From assembly GCA_963717385.1 (NCBI GenBank), contig CAVQWE010000004.1, forward strand, positions 52,281-116,280: DNA of 64,000 nucleotides. Direction: 5' to 3'. Every line of letters begins with the position of its first letter. Positions within the stretch are counted from its first letter, which is position 1. Shown here piece after piece: positions 44,001 to 52,080 of this stretch. The position numbers and the translations under genes were made by a program. The notes under the pieces are model-generated. The model was not told where the DNA came from. It saw only the letters and a list, made by a program, of their open reading frames with translations, and searched no databases. The DNA is from Sva-07 sp963717385 (lineage in GTDB: Bacteria; Actinomycetota; Acidimicrobiia; Acidimicrobiales; Ilumatobacteraceae).

Positions 44001-44258
44001 ATGGTCAAGAAGAAGGTCCCCGCTACCCGCTGGCACGACGGCACCACGCCGATCGAAGAGCTTCCCGCCGATGAGCAACTCGCTCACCAGTTGGTCAGCG
44101 AGCGTGCCGATCTCGCCCCGTCGGTCGTGCGGATCATGGACGCCGAACTCACCGACGACCAGCGCACCCATGCGCTGAACGCGTTCAACGTGTCACTCGA
44201 CAACCCCGGCGATCCGAACCGCGACCCTCGCACGGCGATCGCCAACGCCCTCGCCTGA
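44001..44258 (+). CDS. Small hypothetical protein
   Basis: An 85-residue charged, soluble protein (VKKKVPATRWHDGTTPIEEL, then ELTDDQRTHALNAFNVSLDNPGD). It is helical in prediction by eye, with no motif, signal or membrane segment. ATG and reading frame are clear and codon use is normal. It lies between the terminator and the next hypothetical gene and is probably transcribed with it. Confidence 0.6.
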   Translation: MVKKKVPATRWHDGTTPIEELPADEQLAHQLVSERADLAPSVVRIMDAELTDDQRTHALNAFNVSLDNPGDPNRDPRTAIANALA

Positions 44259-44295
44259 GCCGTCGCCGATCATCGATGCGCCCGAGCGAGCCTCG

Positions 44296-45042
44296 GTGAA
44301 CTTTCAACCTCTGGCCGACGACTGGCCGGCACAACGTGGCGTGCTCCAACGCGTCGCCACCCACGTGCTCGCCCAGGCGCGGTTCCGTCACGATGCCTTG
44401 TTCGACCTGATGCCGCTTCCGGGCGGATTCGGTACCCCGATGGCCGGCCCCCAACGCGAACGTGTTCGTCTCGTCGGCGGATCGATGTTCGTCGAACGTG
44501 TTGCCGGTGACGATGTCGGCGCGCTCGTGGCGTCCACCGAGGTGGTCACCGTTGCGGGCAGTTCGATCACACAGCTGTGCGGGGTGATCGGCTTCGAACC
44601 CGATCCCGACTTCTGGGTGGGTGGCGACACCCCGGCGCTCGGCGACCCCGACGAAGCGTTGATGCTCGACGGGCTCGCCACCCAAGCGCTGGGGGAGTGG
44701 TACCTGCTCGGCCAGCGTGCCATCGACGAAGCGGTCGCCTCGGTGCCCGGCGCTGATGCGTCGGTCGGACGGCTGTGGCCCGAACACTTCGACTACGGCA
44801 TCGATCTCCTCGCCGCGCCCGGAGTTCGCACCAACCTCGGTGCTGCCGCCGGAGACGCCATCAGCGACGAGCCGTATCTCTATGTCGGACCGTGGGAGGC
44901 CCCGCAGCCCGGCTCGAGCCCGTACTGGAACGCACCGTTCGGCGCGATTCTGGGCTACGGCGAACTCGACGCGGCGACCGATCCGCTGGGCAGGGCGATC
45001 GAGTTCTTCTTGCACGGCATCGCGCACCTCCGCGCCGGCTGA
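44296..45042 (+). CDS. Hypothetical protein
   Basis: A 248-residue soluble protein from a GTG start. It is rich in acidic residues and Gly, with a central SITQLCGVIGFEPDPDFWVGGDTPALGDPDEALMLD and a late YLYVGPWEAPQPGSSPYWNAPFGAILGYGEL. The aromatic and Pro content suggests a compact mixed fold. No family is recognised and no catalytic motif is evident. No signal peptide or membrane helix. Confidence 0.6.
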   Translation: MNFQPLADDWPAQRGVLQRVATHVLAQARFRHDALFDLMPLPGGFGTPMAGPQRERVRLVGGSMFVERVAGDDVGALVASTEVVTVAGSSITQLCGVIGFEPDPDFWVGGDTPALGDPDEALMLDGLATQALGEWYLLGQRAIDEAVASVPGADASVGRLWPEHFDYGIDLLAAPGVRTNLGAAAGDAISDEPYLYVGPWEAPQPGSSPYWNAPFGAILGYGELDAATDPLGRAIEFFLHGIAHLRAG

Positions 45043-45122
45043 GCGCAGGTCGCACGGGTATTCCCCGTTTCGGTGTGACTTGTGCGGCTCACCAAAGTTG
45101 AGTCGGCAAGTATCATGATCGC

Positions 45123-45779
45123 ATGATCTCCGTCGAACTCGTTGGAATCCAAGTCGATCCCATCAGTGGCTCCGCCGCGTTGGTGCTGCGCGAGCACGAC
45201 GCTCCGAACCGGCTGCTTCCGATCGTCATCGGTCAGGCGGACGCGAGTTCGATCGCCATCGCTGCCAGCGGCACCCGGTTGCCGCGCCCGATGACCCACG
45301 ACCTCATGGCCAGCATGGTCGACGCGCTCGACGGCCACCTCGATGCCGTCGAGGTCACCGAACTCGTCGACGGCGCATTCCTCGCGAACCTCACGCTGAG
45401 CGGCCCGGGCGGTCAGCGACGTATCGATACGCGCCCCTCCGACGCAATCGCGCTCGCCGTTCGTCTGCAGGCGCCGCTGTTCGTCAGCGAAGCCGTGCTC
45501 GACGAAGCGGGTGCCCTGCCGATGGCCGATGAGCCGTTCGACGATCTCGCCATCGATGCCGAGGTCGATCAGTTCCGGGCGTTCCTCGCCGAACTCGAGC
45601 CCACCGACTTCATCGACACCACCGCCACCGACACGACTGAAACCGACACGACTGAAACCGACACGACTGAAGACGACGAACCGCGGTCCATCCACCGACT
45701 GACCGAACCCGGTCCAGCACCGGAACGCAGCCGTCGCCGCGGTCTGCCAGCATGGTCCGCATGCAGCCACACCAGATAG
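45123..45779 (+). CDS. Bifunctional nuclease family protein (DUF151) with repeat tail
   Basis: A 218-residue protein. Residues 1-150 match the bifunctional DNase/RNase fold (BFN): VELVGIQVDPISGSAALVLRE, LPIVIGQADASSIAIA, RPMTHDLMASMVDALDG and RPSDAIALAVRLQAPLFVSEAVLDEAG. The tail is acidic, with a DTTET unit repeated three times, from a 15-bp DNA repeat at about 45630-45672, then a basic end. It overlaps the next gene by 28 bases, so the true C-terminus may be shortened if a frame error exists in the repeat. Confidence 0.85.
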   Translation: MISVELVGIQVDPISGSAALVLREHDAPNRLLPIVIGQADASSIAIAASGTRLPRPMTHDLMASMVDALDGHLDAVEVTELVDGAFLANLTLSGPGGQRRIDTRPSDAIALAVRLQAPLFVSEAVLDEAGALPMADEPFDDLAIDAEVDQFRAFLAELEPTDFIDTTATDTTETDTTETDTTEDDEPRSIHRLTEPGPAPERSRRRGLPAWSACSHTR

Positions 45780-47374
45780 CTACGTGGGACGACCTGGAGA
45801 TCGACGAGCCGACGGGGGTGCTGGTGTCGAGTGTCGACCTGGTCGTGGTCCGCTACGGCGAGGGAGTCGACGACCATTCGGTGCTCTATGGCAGGTGCCT
45901 GCATCGTGGCGTCAAGCTGGCCGACGGGCATGTCGCGGGGTCGAACTTGATCTGTGGCGTTCACGGCTGGGACTACCGCCTCGACTCGGGGGTGTCGTCG
46001 TACAACAACAGCGAGGCGCTCGAACGCTTCACCTCCTGGGTCGACGATGGTGTGCTCCATGTCGACCTCGACGAGATCGAAGCGTGGGAACTCGCGCACC
46101 CGCAGCCGTACGACCGTGATGCGTATCTCGGTGAATTCGCCGACGTCCACGGCGCCCCGGAGGAGCCGCACGTCGGGCTGATCCAGAGTCTCGCCGCGGG
46201 GAGCGCCGGAGCGCATGGGCCAGTGGCGGCGATGGGTGTGCCGCGCGATCAGCTGCCGAGCTGGGACTCGATCCAGTTCGTCACCGCCCAACTCGATCGC
46301 AAGCCGCTGTTCGACGACGCCGACGTCGCGACCAGCACGGTGATTGGCGCCGGCGCCGCAACGCCGCTGCGTCTCGACATCCCGTTGTTCGTGTCCGACA
46401 TGAGTTTCGGCGCGCTCTCCGCGGAGGCCAAGGTGGCACTTGCCAAGGGCGCCCAGCTCGCGGGCACCGGCATCTGTTCGGGTGAGGGTGGGATGCTCCC
46501 CGACGAACAGCAGGCCAACAGCCGGTACTTGTACGAGCTGGCGTCGGGCAAGTTCGGTTGGTCGCTCGACAAGGTGCGCGACGTGCAGGCGTTCCATTTC
46601 AAGTTCGGTCAGGGCGCCAAGACCGGTACCGGCGGGCACCTGCCCGGCCACAAGGTGGTCGGCCAGATCGCCGAGGTGCGTGGGCTCGAGGAAGGTACCG
46701 ACGCCGTCTCTCCGCCGACGTTCACCGACCTGGTGACCGACGACGACTTCCGCTCGCTCGCCGACGAGGTCCGCGCCGCGAGCGGCGGCATCCCGATCGG
46801 GGCCAAGCTGTCGGCACAGCACATCGAGGCCGACATCGACGCAGCACTGCGGATCGGTGTCGACTACGTGATCCTCGACGGGCGCGGCGGCGGCACGGGC
46901 GCGGCGCCGCTCGTCTTCCGCGACAACATCTCGGTGCCGACGATCCCGGCCCTCGCCCGGGCCCGGCGTCATCTCGACCGAACTGGTGCCGACCACGTCA
47001 CGCTCGTGATCACCGGTGGGCTGCGCAAACCCGCCGACTTCGCCAAGGCGCTCGCCCTCGGCGCTGATGCGGTGGCGATCAGCAACGCGGCGATCCAGGC
47101 GATCGGTTGCCTCGGCATGCGGGCCTGTCACACCGACAACTGCCCGGTCGGTATCGCCACACAGAAGCCGGGTCTGCGGTCACGCCTGGTGGTCGACGAG
47201 TCGGCCCGACGCTTGGCGCAGTTCTTCGAGTCGGCGGTCGAGCTGATGGTGGTGTTGGCCCGAGCCTGCGGCCACGACCGCCTCGACCAGTTCACCGTCG
47301 ATGACCTCACCACGTTCGACCGCGAGATGGCCCACCTCTCCGGCATCGCCTACGGCGGCATCTCCCTCACCTGA
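45752..47374 (+). CDS. Rieske domain fused to glutamate-synthase-type FMN domain
   Basis: A 540-residue fusion. Residues 20-110 hold a Rieske [2Fe-2S] site: CLHRGVKLADG and CGVHGWDYRLDSG give the C-x-H and C-x2-H ligands. From residue 195 on is a glutamate synthase central/FMN barrel: DMSFGALSAEAKVALAKGA, GAKTGTGGHLPGHKV, GIPIGAKLSAQHI, ILDGRGGGTGAAP, and CLGMRACHTDNCPVGIAT with the 3Fe-4S-type cysteines. There is no amidotransferase domain, so it is not a full glutamate synthase; a redox enzyme feeding electrons via the Rieske centre is likely. Confidence 0.87.
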   Translation: MVRMQPHQIATWDDLEIDEPTGVLVSSVDLVVVRYGEGVDDHSVLYGRCLHRGVKLADGHVAGSNLICGVHGWDYRLDSGVSSYNNSEALERFTSWVDDGVLHVDLDEIEAWELAHPQPYDRDAYLGEFADVHGAPEEPHVGLIQSLAAGSAGAHGPVAAMGVPRDQLPSWDSIQFVTAQLDRKPLFDDADVATSTVIGAGAATPLRLDIPLFVSDMSFGALSAEAKVALAKGAQLAGTGICSGEGGMLPDEQQANSRYLYELASGKFGWSLDKVRDVQAFHFKFGQGAKTGTGGHLPGHKVVGQIAEVRGLEEGTDAVSPPTFTDLVTDDDFRSLADEVRAASGGIPIGAKLSAQHIEADIDAALRIGVDYVILDGRGGGTGAAPLVFRDNISVPTIPALARARRHLDRTGADHVTLVITGGLRKPADFAKALALGADAVAISNAAIQAIGCLGMRACHTDNCPVGIATQKPGLRSRLVVDESARRLAQFFESAVELMVVLARACGHDRLDQFTVDDLTTFDREMAHLSGIAYGGISLT

Positions 47375-47375
47375 G

Positions 47376-47414
47376 CTGTCACACCGTCACACCGTGCCGG
47401 GCCTGGTGTGACAG
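47376..47414. repeat. Palindrome family B, copy 2
   Basis: CTGTCACACC (47376-47385) and GGTGTGACAG (47405-47414) surround GTCACACCGTGCCGGGCCT, starting 2 bases after the stop of the Rieske-fusion gene. The stem is 10 bp, so it could act as a terminator. Confidence 0.75.
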
Positions 47415-47472
47415 TTCGGCGAGCGTCGAGATTGATTGCAACGTTTTCGGTGGCTGGCGCGCCTACACAGTG

Positions 47473-47956
47473 ATGGTGGACGAACCGATCGTGATCGCGC
47501 GAAGTACGCGAGGAGGGGTCGTTCGATGCGTTCTTCATCGAGCGATTCACCGAACTGTCGCGGTTGGCGTTTCTCCTGACCGGGGCTGCTGGCGTCGCTG
47601 ACGAGATCGCCCAGGACGCCTGCGAGCAGGTGTTTCGTCGCTGGGATCACATCACTCACCCACGCGCCTATGCCCGCCTCGCGGTGATCAACGGCGCTCG
47701 AGCGTGGGGTCGGCGTCGAACTCGGCAGGCCGCGAATGCTGTGGTGGTGGAGCATGTGTCGGCGGTCGACGCCGATGCGATCGCTGTACGCGCCGTGCTC
47801 GCCGACCTGCCACAGGACGAACGCGAGGTACTGGTGCTGCGGTTCTACGCCGACTTGAAGGTCGAGGACATCGCCACCGAACTCGAGATGCCAGCGGGCA
47901 CGGTCAAGTCGCACATCCACCGTGGGCTGGCCCGGATGCACAAGGAGTTGTCGTGA
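47473..47956 (+). CDS. ECF sigma factor, SigE-type, frameshift near the start
   Basis: About 160 residues. Clear region 2 and 4 elements: DAFFIERFTELSRLAFLLTG, DEIAQDACEQVFRRW, then LPQDEREVLVLRFYADLKVEDIATELEMPAGTVKSHIHRGLARMHKEL. The only in-frame start that does not truncate region 2 is missing: the upstream frame is open to 47495 without ATG or GTG, while ATG 47473 lies in another frame and would join by a shift near 47500. The stop overlaps the GTG of the downstream membrane partner. Target promoters unknown. Confidence 0.82.
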
Positions 47957-49791
47957 CCGAACCATCGTTCGAAGACACCAAGCGGCGCGTCCGCGGCGCC
48001 ATGAACCACCTCGCCGACGGTCATCGCCCCGACGCCGACGGGCACTGGCCGTCCTCGCACCCCAACGCCACAGCGGGCGGACCTCGTTCGGCGTCGCCGA
48101 GGAACCGCTGGATCTTGGTGGCCGCCTCATTCGTCGTGGTGGTCGCCGGACTCGCAGCACTTGCAGTGGTGCAGCTCGGCGACGACGATTCGACCAACCT
48201 CGCGCCGGTACCGAGCGTCGTGGAGGACCCGAACGACGATCCGACGCCCACGACGGTGGCGCCCGAGCCGACCAACCCCGTTGAGGAGTCGGTGCCGCCC
48301 GACGAACTCGGCGGCGTGCGATTCCCGGTCGATGCGGCTGACGAAGATCTGGAGTGGATCGTGCCATGGGCCGATGGCTTCCTCGCAGGTTCGACCATCG
48401 AACCTGCCGAGGAGGGTGGACCCTGGTCGCTCGAGGCCCGGTTCACGACCGACGGTGAGCGCTGGGAACCCGTCGAGATGACGTTGCCGCCGGGAATGAC
48501 CAGGTTCGGACGCATCGCGACGGTCGGCGAACGATTCGCTGCGGTCGACACGATCTATCCGGACCCCGACACCGAACTGATCAGGATCGCCTCGACGACC
48601 GACCTGATCAACTGGTCGACCCAGGACTTCGAAAGCCCCCAGCTTCCCAAGACCGAGGAGGGAAACTTCGGTGGTTCGTTCACGTCGATCGGCAGCTTCG
48701 CCGCCAACGACACGGGGTGGGTGTTCGAAGTCCGTGACATCTACGGCTACGACGCCACCGAGTTGCTTCCGGCCGATACATCAGGCGATGGCTACCGAAT
48801 CCGTTCTGACGACAACGGATTCACCGTGACCCTCGGCGGGATCGACGGCTCGCCGCCGACCACGTACGACTTCACGTGGGCCGAGCTCGGCATCACGCCC
48901 GATCAGGTTCCGTACATGACGGGACAGATCCCGGCGTCGCGCACGTGGTCGGCCACCTGGGACGGCACGCCGGCGGTGTCGGTGACCGCGGTCCCGTCGG
49001 GACCGACGCTCGCATCGCCCGAAGGGTTCGTCCGCTGGAACGACAACACGTGGTTCTCGCCCGACGGACTCACCTGGTCGGCGAGCCCGCTGCCCGACCC
49101 GACCGGCACGGTGCAGAACGTGTTCCCCGTCGACGGTGGGTTCGTGGCATTCGTCGCCAGCCAGGACGGCACGACCGACGTGTATTGGCTCGACGAACGC
49201 GGCGCCACGCAGCGCCGTCTCGACATCGACGACATGCCGGAAACGTTCAGCACCGAATTCGCCGGGCAGGGCATCCCCGGCCTGCAATCGGCCCAGACGA
49301 GCGCCGCGTTGCTGTATCTCGGTCCGAACGGTGGCGCATCGGCACCGCTGATCATCGACCTCGATGGGTACCGATACGTGGAACGAGAGCGGAACATCTC
49401 GCTGATCGACCTCGCCACGGGTGACACGCTCCACACGATCTCCCGACTCGATGACCCGCCCGTTGCCGACACCTGGTTGCAGTTCGACGCCGATGGTCTC
49501 ACGGCGACCGACCCGGATACCGACACGATCCTGGTGCAGATTCCGATCGAGACGTACCAGGCAGCGCAGGCCGCCCGAGGTGCCGCATCGGCTCCTGTCG
49601 ACGCGGGTGAGGAGTTCGGCGAGGGGTTCAGCCTCCTCGCCAGTCGCGACGGCGAACGGTTCCTGGTCCGGCCATTGACTGCGGGCACCCCGGACGCCGA
49701 CGAGGCGTTGAGCGTGCTCGCCGCCGCAACCAACGGCGACCTGCTCCTCGTTCGCTTCGGCGACGAGTGGATTCGCTACGACCTCCCCTGA
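47953..49791 (+). CDS. Membrane partner of the ECF sigma factor with large extracellular domain
   Basis: A 612-residue protein: about 50 cytoplasmic residues, one transmembrane helix (WILVAASFVVVVAGLAALAVV), an acidic Pro/Thr linker and an extracellular part of about 490 residues rich in W, D and G (repeated patterns such as WSTDGERWEPVEM-like TTDGERWEPVEMTLP and WFSPDGLTWSASPLP), suggestive of a beta-propeller. The GTG overlaps the sigma stop, as anti-sigma factors usually do. No zinc-binding anti-sigma motif (H-x3-C-x2-C) is visible. It is probably a sensor/anti-sigma factor. Confidence 0.78.
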   Translation: MTEPSFEDTKRRVRGAMNHLADGHRPDADGHWPSSHPNATAGGPRSASPRNRWILVAASFVVVVAGLAALAVVQLGDDDSTNLAPVPSVVEDPNDDPTPTTVAPEPTNPVEESVPPDELGGVRFPVDAADEDLEWIVPWADGFLAGSTIEPAEEGGPWSLEARFTTDGERWEPVEMTLPPGMTRFGRIATVGERFAAVDTIYPDPDTELIRIASTTDLINWSTQDFESPQLPKTEEGNFGGSFTSIGSFAANDTGWVFEVRDIYGYDATELLPADTSGDGYRIRSDDNGFTVTLGGIDGSPPTTYDFTWAELGITPDQVPYMTGQIPASRTWSATWDGTPAVSVTAVPSGPTLASPEGFVRWNDNTWFSPDGLTWSASPLPDPTGTVQNVFPVDGGFVAFVASQDGTTDVYWLDERGATQRRLDIDDMPETFSTEFAGQGIPGLQSAQTSAALLYLGPNGGASAPLIIDLDGYRYVERERNISLIDLATGDTLHTISRLDDPPVADTWLQFDADGLTATDPDTDTILVQIPIETYQAAQAARGAASAPVDAGEEFGEGFSLLASRDGERFLVRPLTAGTPDADEALSVLAAATNGDLLLVRFGDEWIRYDLP

Positions 49792-49825
49792 ACTGTCACA
49801 CCGTGCCGGGCCTACTGTGACAGTT
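49791..49825. repeat. Palindrome family B, copy 3
   Basis: AACTGTCACA (49791-49800) and TGTGACAGTT (49816-49825) form a perfect 10-bp stem around CCGTGCCGGGCCTAC, beginning at the last base of the preceding stop codon. The core is identical to that at 24220. Confidence 0.8.
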
Positions 49826-49944
49826 CGCCGCGACCAACTGAAAGGTCCGCGTTCGTTGCCGCGCAGTCTCGGCGCCTAACGTCGTCGTGCGGCGAGCATC
49901 GGGTTCGCCATCGTCCAGCCAGTCGGCCAAGTCAGGAATCTCCC

Positions 49945-51117
49945 ATGCGCGAAGCAGTTTTCGTCTCCTATGCCCGCACCGGTCTCGCCAAGGCGGGCCG
50001 CGGTGGCTTCAACATCACGCCCGCCATGACCATGGCGGCACATGCGATCAGCAGCGCTGTCGAGAAGGCCGGCGTCGAGCCCGAAGCCGTCGAAGACGTT
50101 GCGCTCGGCAACGGCGCGCATGGCGCCGCCAACCTCGGCCGCCTCGCCTCGCTGCTCGCCGGCCTGCCCGTCACCACCGGCGGCAACACGATCCAGCGCC
50201 ACTGCTCGTCGGGCCTCAACTCGATCGCCATCGCCGCAAACCACATCAAGGTCGACGGCGCCGATGTCGTGGTCGGTGCCGGCGTCGAGTCGATCTCGAT
50301 CCCCAGCGGCGGCTTCGGTGGCACGGTCAACATGGACCCCAAGCTCACCGAGATGTACCCGGCGATCTACATGGCGATGATCGAGACCGCCGACATCGTC
50401 GCCCAGCGATACAACGTGTCGCGCGATTACCAGGACGAGTACTCCTACGAGTCGCAGATGCGCATGGCGCGGGCCCAGGAGAACGGCCTCTTCGAAGACG
50501 AGATCGTGCCGATGGCCACCAAGATGAAGCTGGTCGACAAAGAGACCAAGGAAGAGACGATTGTCGACTACACCGTCACCGGCGACGAGTGCAACCGTCC
50601 CCAGACCACGCTCGAAGGCCTGCAGAAGCTGCAGCCGGTTCGCGGTGAGGGCAACTTCGTCACCGCCGGCAACGCCAGCCAGCTCTCCGACGGCGCCGCC
50701 GCCGTGGTGATGATGTCCGACGAGGAAGCATCACGTCGCAACATCGAGCCGCTCGGTGCGTTCAAGGGGTGGGCGGTTGCTGGTTGCGAGCCCGACGAGA
50801 TGGGTATCGGCCCGATCTACGCCGTTCCGAAGCTGCTCAAGCGCCACGGTCTCACCGTGGACGACATCGACATCTGGGAACTCAACGAGGCCTTCGCCAG
50901 CCAGTGCCTGTACTCGCGTGACACGCTCGGCATCGACCCCGAGAAGTACAACGTCAACGGCGGCTCGATCGCCATTGGCCACCCGTTCGGCATGACCGGC
51001 ACCCGTTGCGCCGGCCACGTGCTGCTCGAAGGCAAGCGTCGCAACGCCAAGTACGGCGTCGTCACGATGTGCATCGGCGGAGGCCAGGGCGCCGCCGGCC
51101 TCATCGAGATCTACTGA
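49945..51117 (+). CDS. Acetyl-CoA acetyltransferase (thiolase II family)
   Basis: A 390-residue thiolase that joins or cleaves acetyl-CoA units. Active-site elements are all present: nucleophile Cys in IQRHCSSGLNSIAIA, NEAFASQCL, GHPFGMTGTR and the second Cys in CIGGGQGAAGLIEIY at the end. The codons are strongly biased to C-ending forms, suggesting high expression. It is followed by a perfect palindrome before the convergent enoyl-CoA hydratase gene; both act in beta-oxidation or polyhydroxyalkanoate metabolism. Confidence 0.93.
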   Translation: MREAVFVSYARTGLAKAGRGGFNITPAMTMAAHAISSAVEKAGVEPEAVEDVALGNGAHGAANLGRLASLLAGLPVTTGGNTIQRHCSSGLNSIAIAANHIKVDGADVVVGAGVESISIPSGGFGGTVNMDPKLTEMYPAIYMAMIETADIVAQRYNVSRDYQDEYSYESQMRMARAQENGLFEDEIVPMATKMKLVDKETKEETIVDYTVTGDECNRPQTTLEGLQKLQPVRGEGNFVTAGNASQLSDGAAAVVMMSDEEASRRNIEPLGAFKGWAVAGCEPDEMGIGPIYAVPKLLKRHGLTVDDIDIWELNEAFASQCLYSRDTLGIDPEKYNVNGGSIAIGHPFGMTGTRCAGHVLLEGKRRNAKYGVVTMCIGGGQGAAGLIEIY

Positions 51118-51121
51118 GCCC

Positions 51122-51160
51122 TCGACGTACGAGATGTGTCAGACACATCTCGTACGTCGA
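51122..51160. terminator. Perfect 39-bp palindrome between convergent genes (family C, copy 2)
   Basis: Arms of 19 bp (TCGACGTACGAGATGTGTC and its exact complement) around a single A at 51141. It starts 5 bases after the thiolase stop and ends 27 bases before the enoyl-CoA hydratase stop on the opposite strand, so it can terminate both. The core matches 16562-16576. Confidence 0.85.
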
Positions 51161-51187
51161 CGCTCGGGCGGTGGTCGTCGCCGGGCT

Positions 51188-51958
51188 TCACCGGCCGGTG
51201 TAGGCCGGGTCTCGCTTCTCGAGGAACGCGGCCACGCCCTCGCGGTGATCGTCGGTGCGGAACAGCTCCGCAAGGGTCGAGCTGACCCAGCGACCGAGTT
51301 CGTCCCAGTTCGGGTCGATGGCCTCCCGCAAGCCGCGCTTGAGTGCCTGCACGGCGAGCGGGGGATTGGCCGCGATGGTCTCTGCGAGTTCGAGCGCGGT
51401 CGGGAGCAGGTCGTCGTGGGCGACAACGCGGGACACCAATCGGAGATCTCGCGCTTCCGCGGCGTTGATGATCCGCCCGGTGAACAGCAGCTCGGCGGCG
51501 TGTTCACGTCCCACGAGTTCTGCCAGTCGGGTCAGCCCGGCGACGTCACAGCACAGCCCGCGTTTCACGAACAGCTCACCGAACTTGGCGCGCTCGGAGG
51601 CCACACGGATGTCGGCCATCAGCGCGAGTTCCATGCCCCAGCCGACCGCTGCGCCGTTGACGGCGGCGATCACCGGCACATCGGTGCGCAGCAGGCTTCC
51701 GGCCGCCGGAGTGAGGCACGGTTCGCGATCGGTTCGAGTGAGGTCGGCGCTCGCGGCCACCATCACCTGTTTGACGTCGTCGCCCGAACAGAACGCCGGG
51801 TCGCGTCCCGTGATCACCAGACAACGCGCCGTGGTGGTCTCGACCGCATCGGCCAGCTCGGCGTAGGTGGTGAACGTCAGCGCGTTGCGGGCCTCGGGAC
51901 GATCGATCGTGATGATCCCGACGTGGTCACGCAGTTCGTACTCGATCTCGGTGTACAC
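51188..51958 (-). CDS. Enoyl-CoA hydratase/isomerase family protein
   Basis: A 256-residue crotonase-fold protein. Typical elements: VGIITIDRPEARNALTF, LVITGRDPAFCSGDDVKQV (oxyanion hole, first half), VIAAVNGAAVGWGMELALMADIRVA (second half) and FGELFVKRGLCCDVAGLTRLAELVG. The second catalytic Glu position can be read in LVGREHAAELLFTG only loosely, so hydratase rather than isomerase or another crotonase activity is unproven. Convergent with thiolase. Confidence 0.9.
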   Translation of the reverse strand: MYTEIEYELRDHVGIITIDRPEARNALTFTTYAELADAVETTTARCLVITGRDPAFCSGDDVKQVMVAASADLTRTDREPCLTPAAGSLLRTDVPVIAAVNGAAVGWGMELALMADIRVASERAKFGELFVKRGLCCDVAGLTRLAELVGREHAAELLFTGRIINAAEARDLRLVSRVVAHDDLLPTALELAETIAANPPLAVQALKRGLREAIDPNWDELGRWVSSTLAELFRTDDHREGVAAFLEKRDPAYTGR

Positions 51959-52080
51959 GGCGCAAGCCTGACACTCGGCGCCGATCAGCGACGGGGCGGA
52001 GGGTCGCGTTGGTTCGATTCACGGCCGGCGATCACCTGGCTCTCACCTGATTCTGACCCTTCGGGCCGAGATTGGACCCC

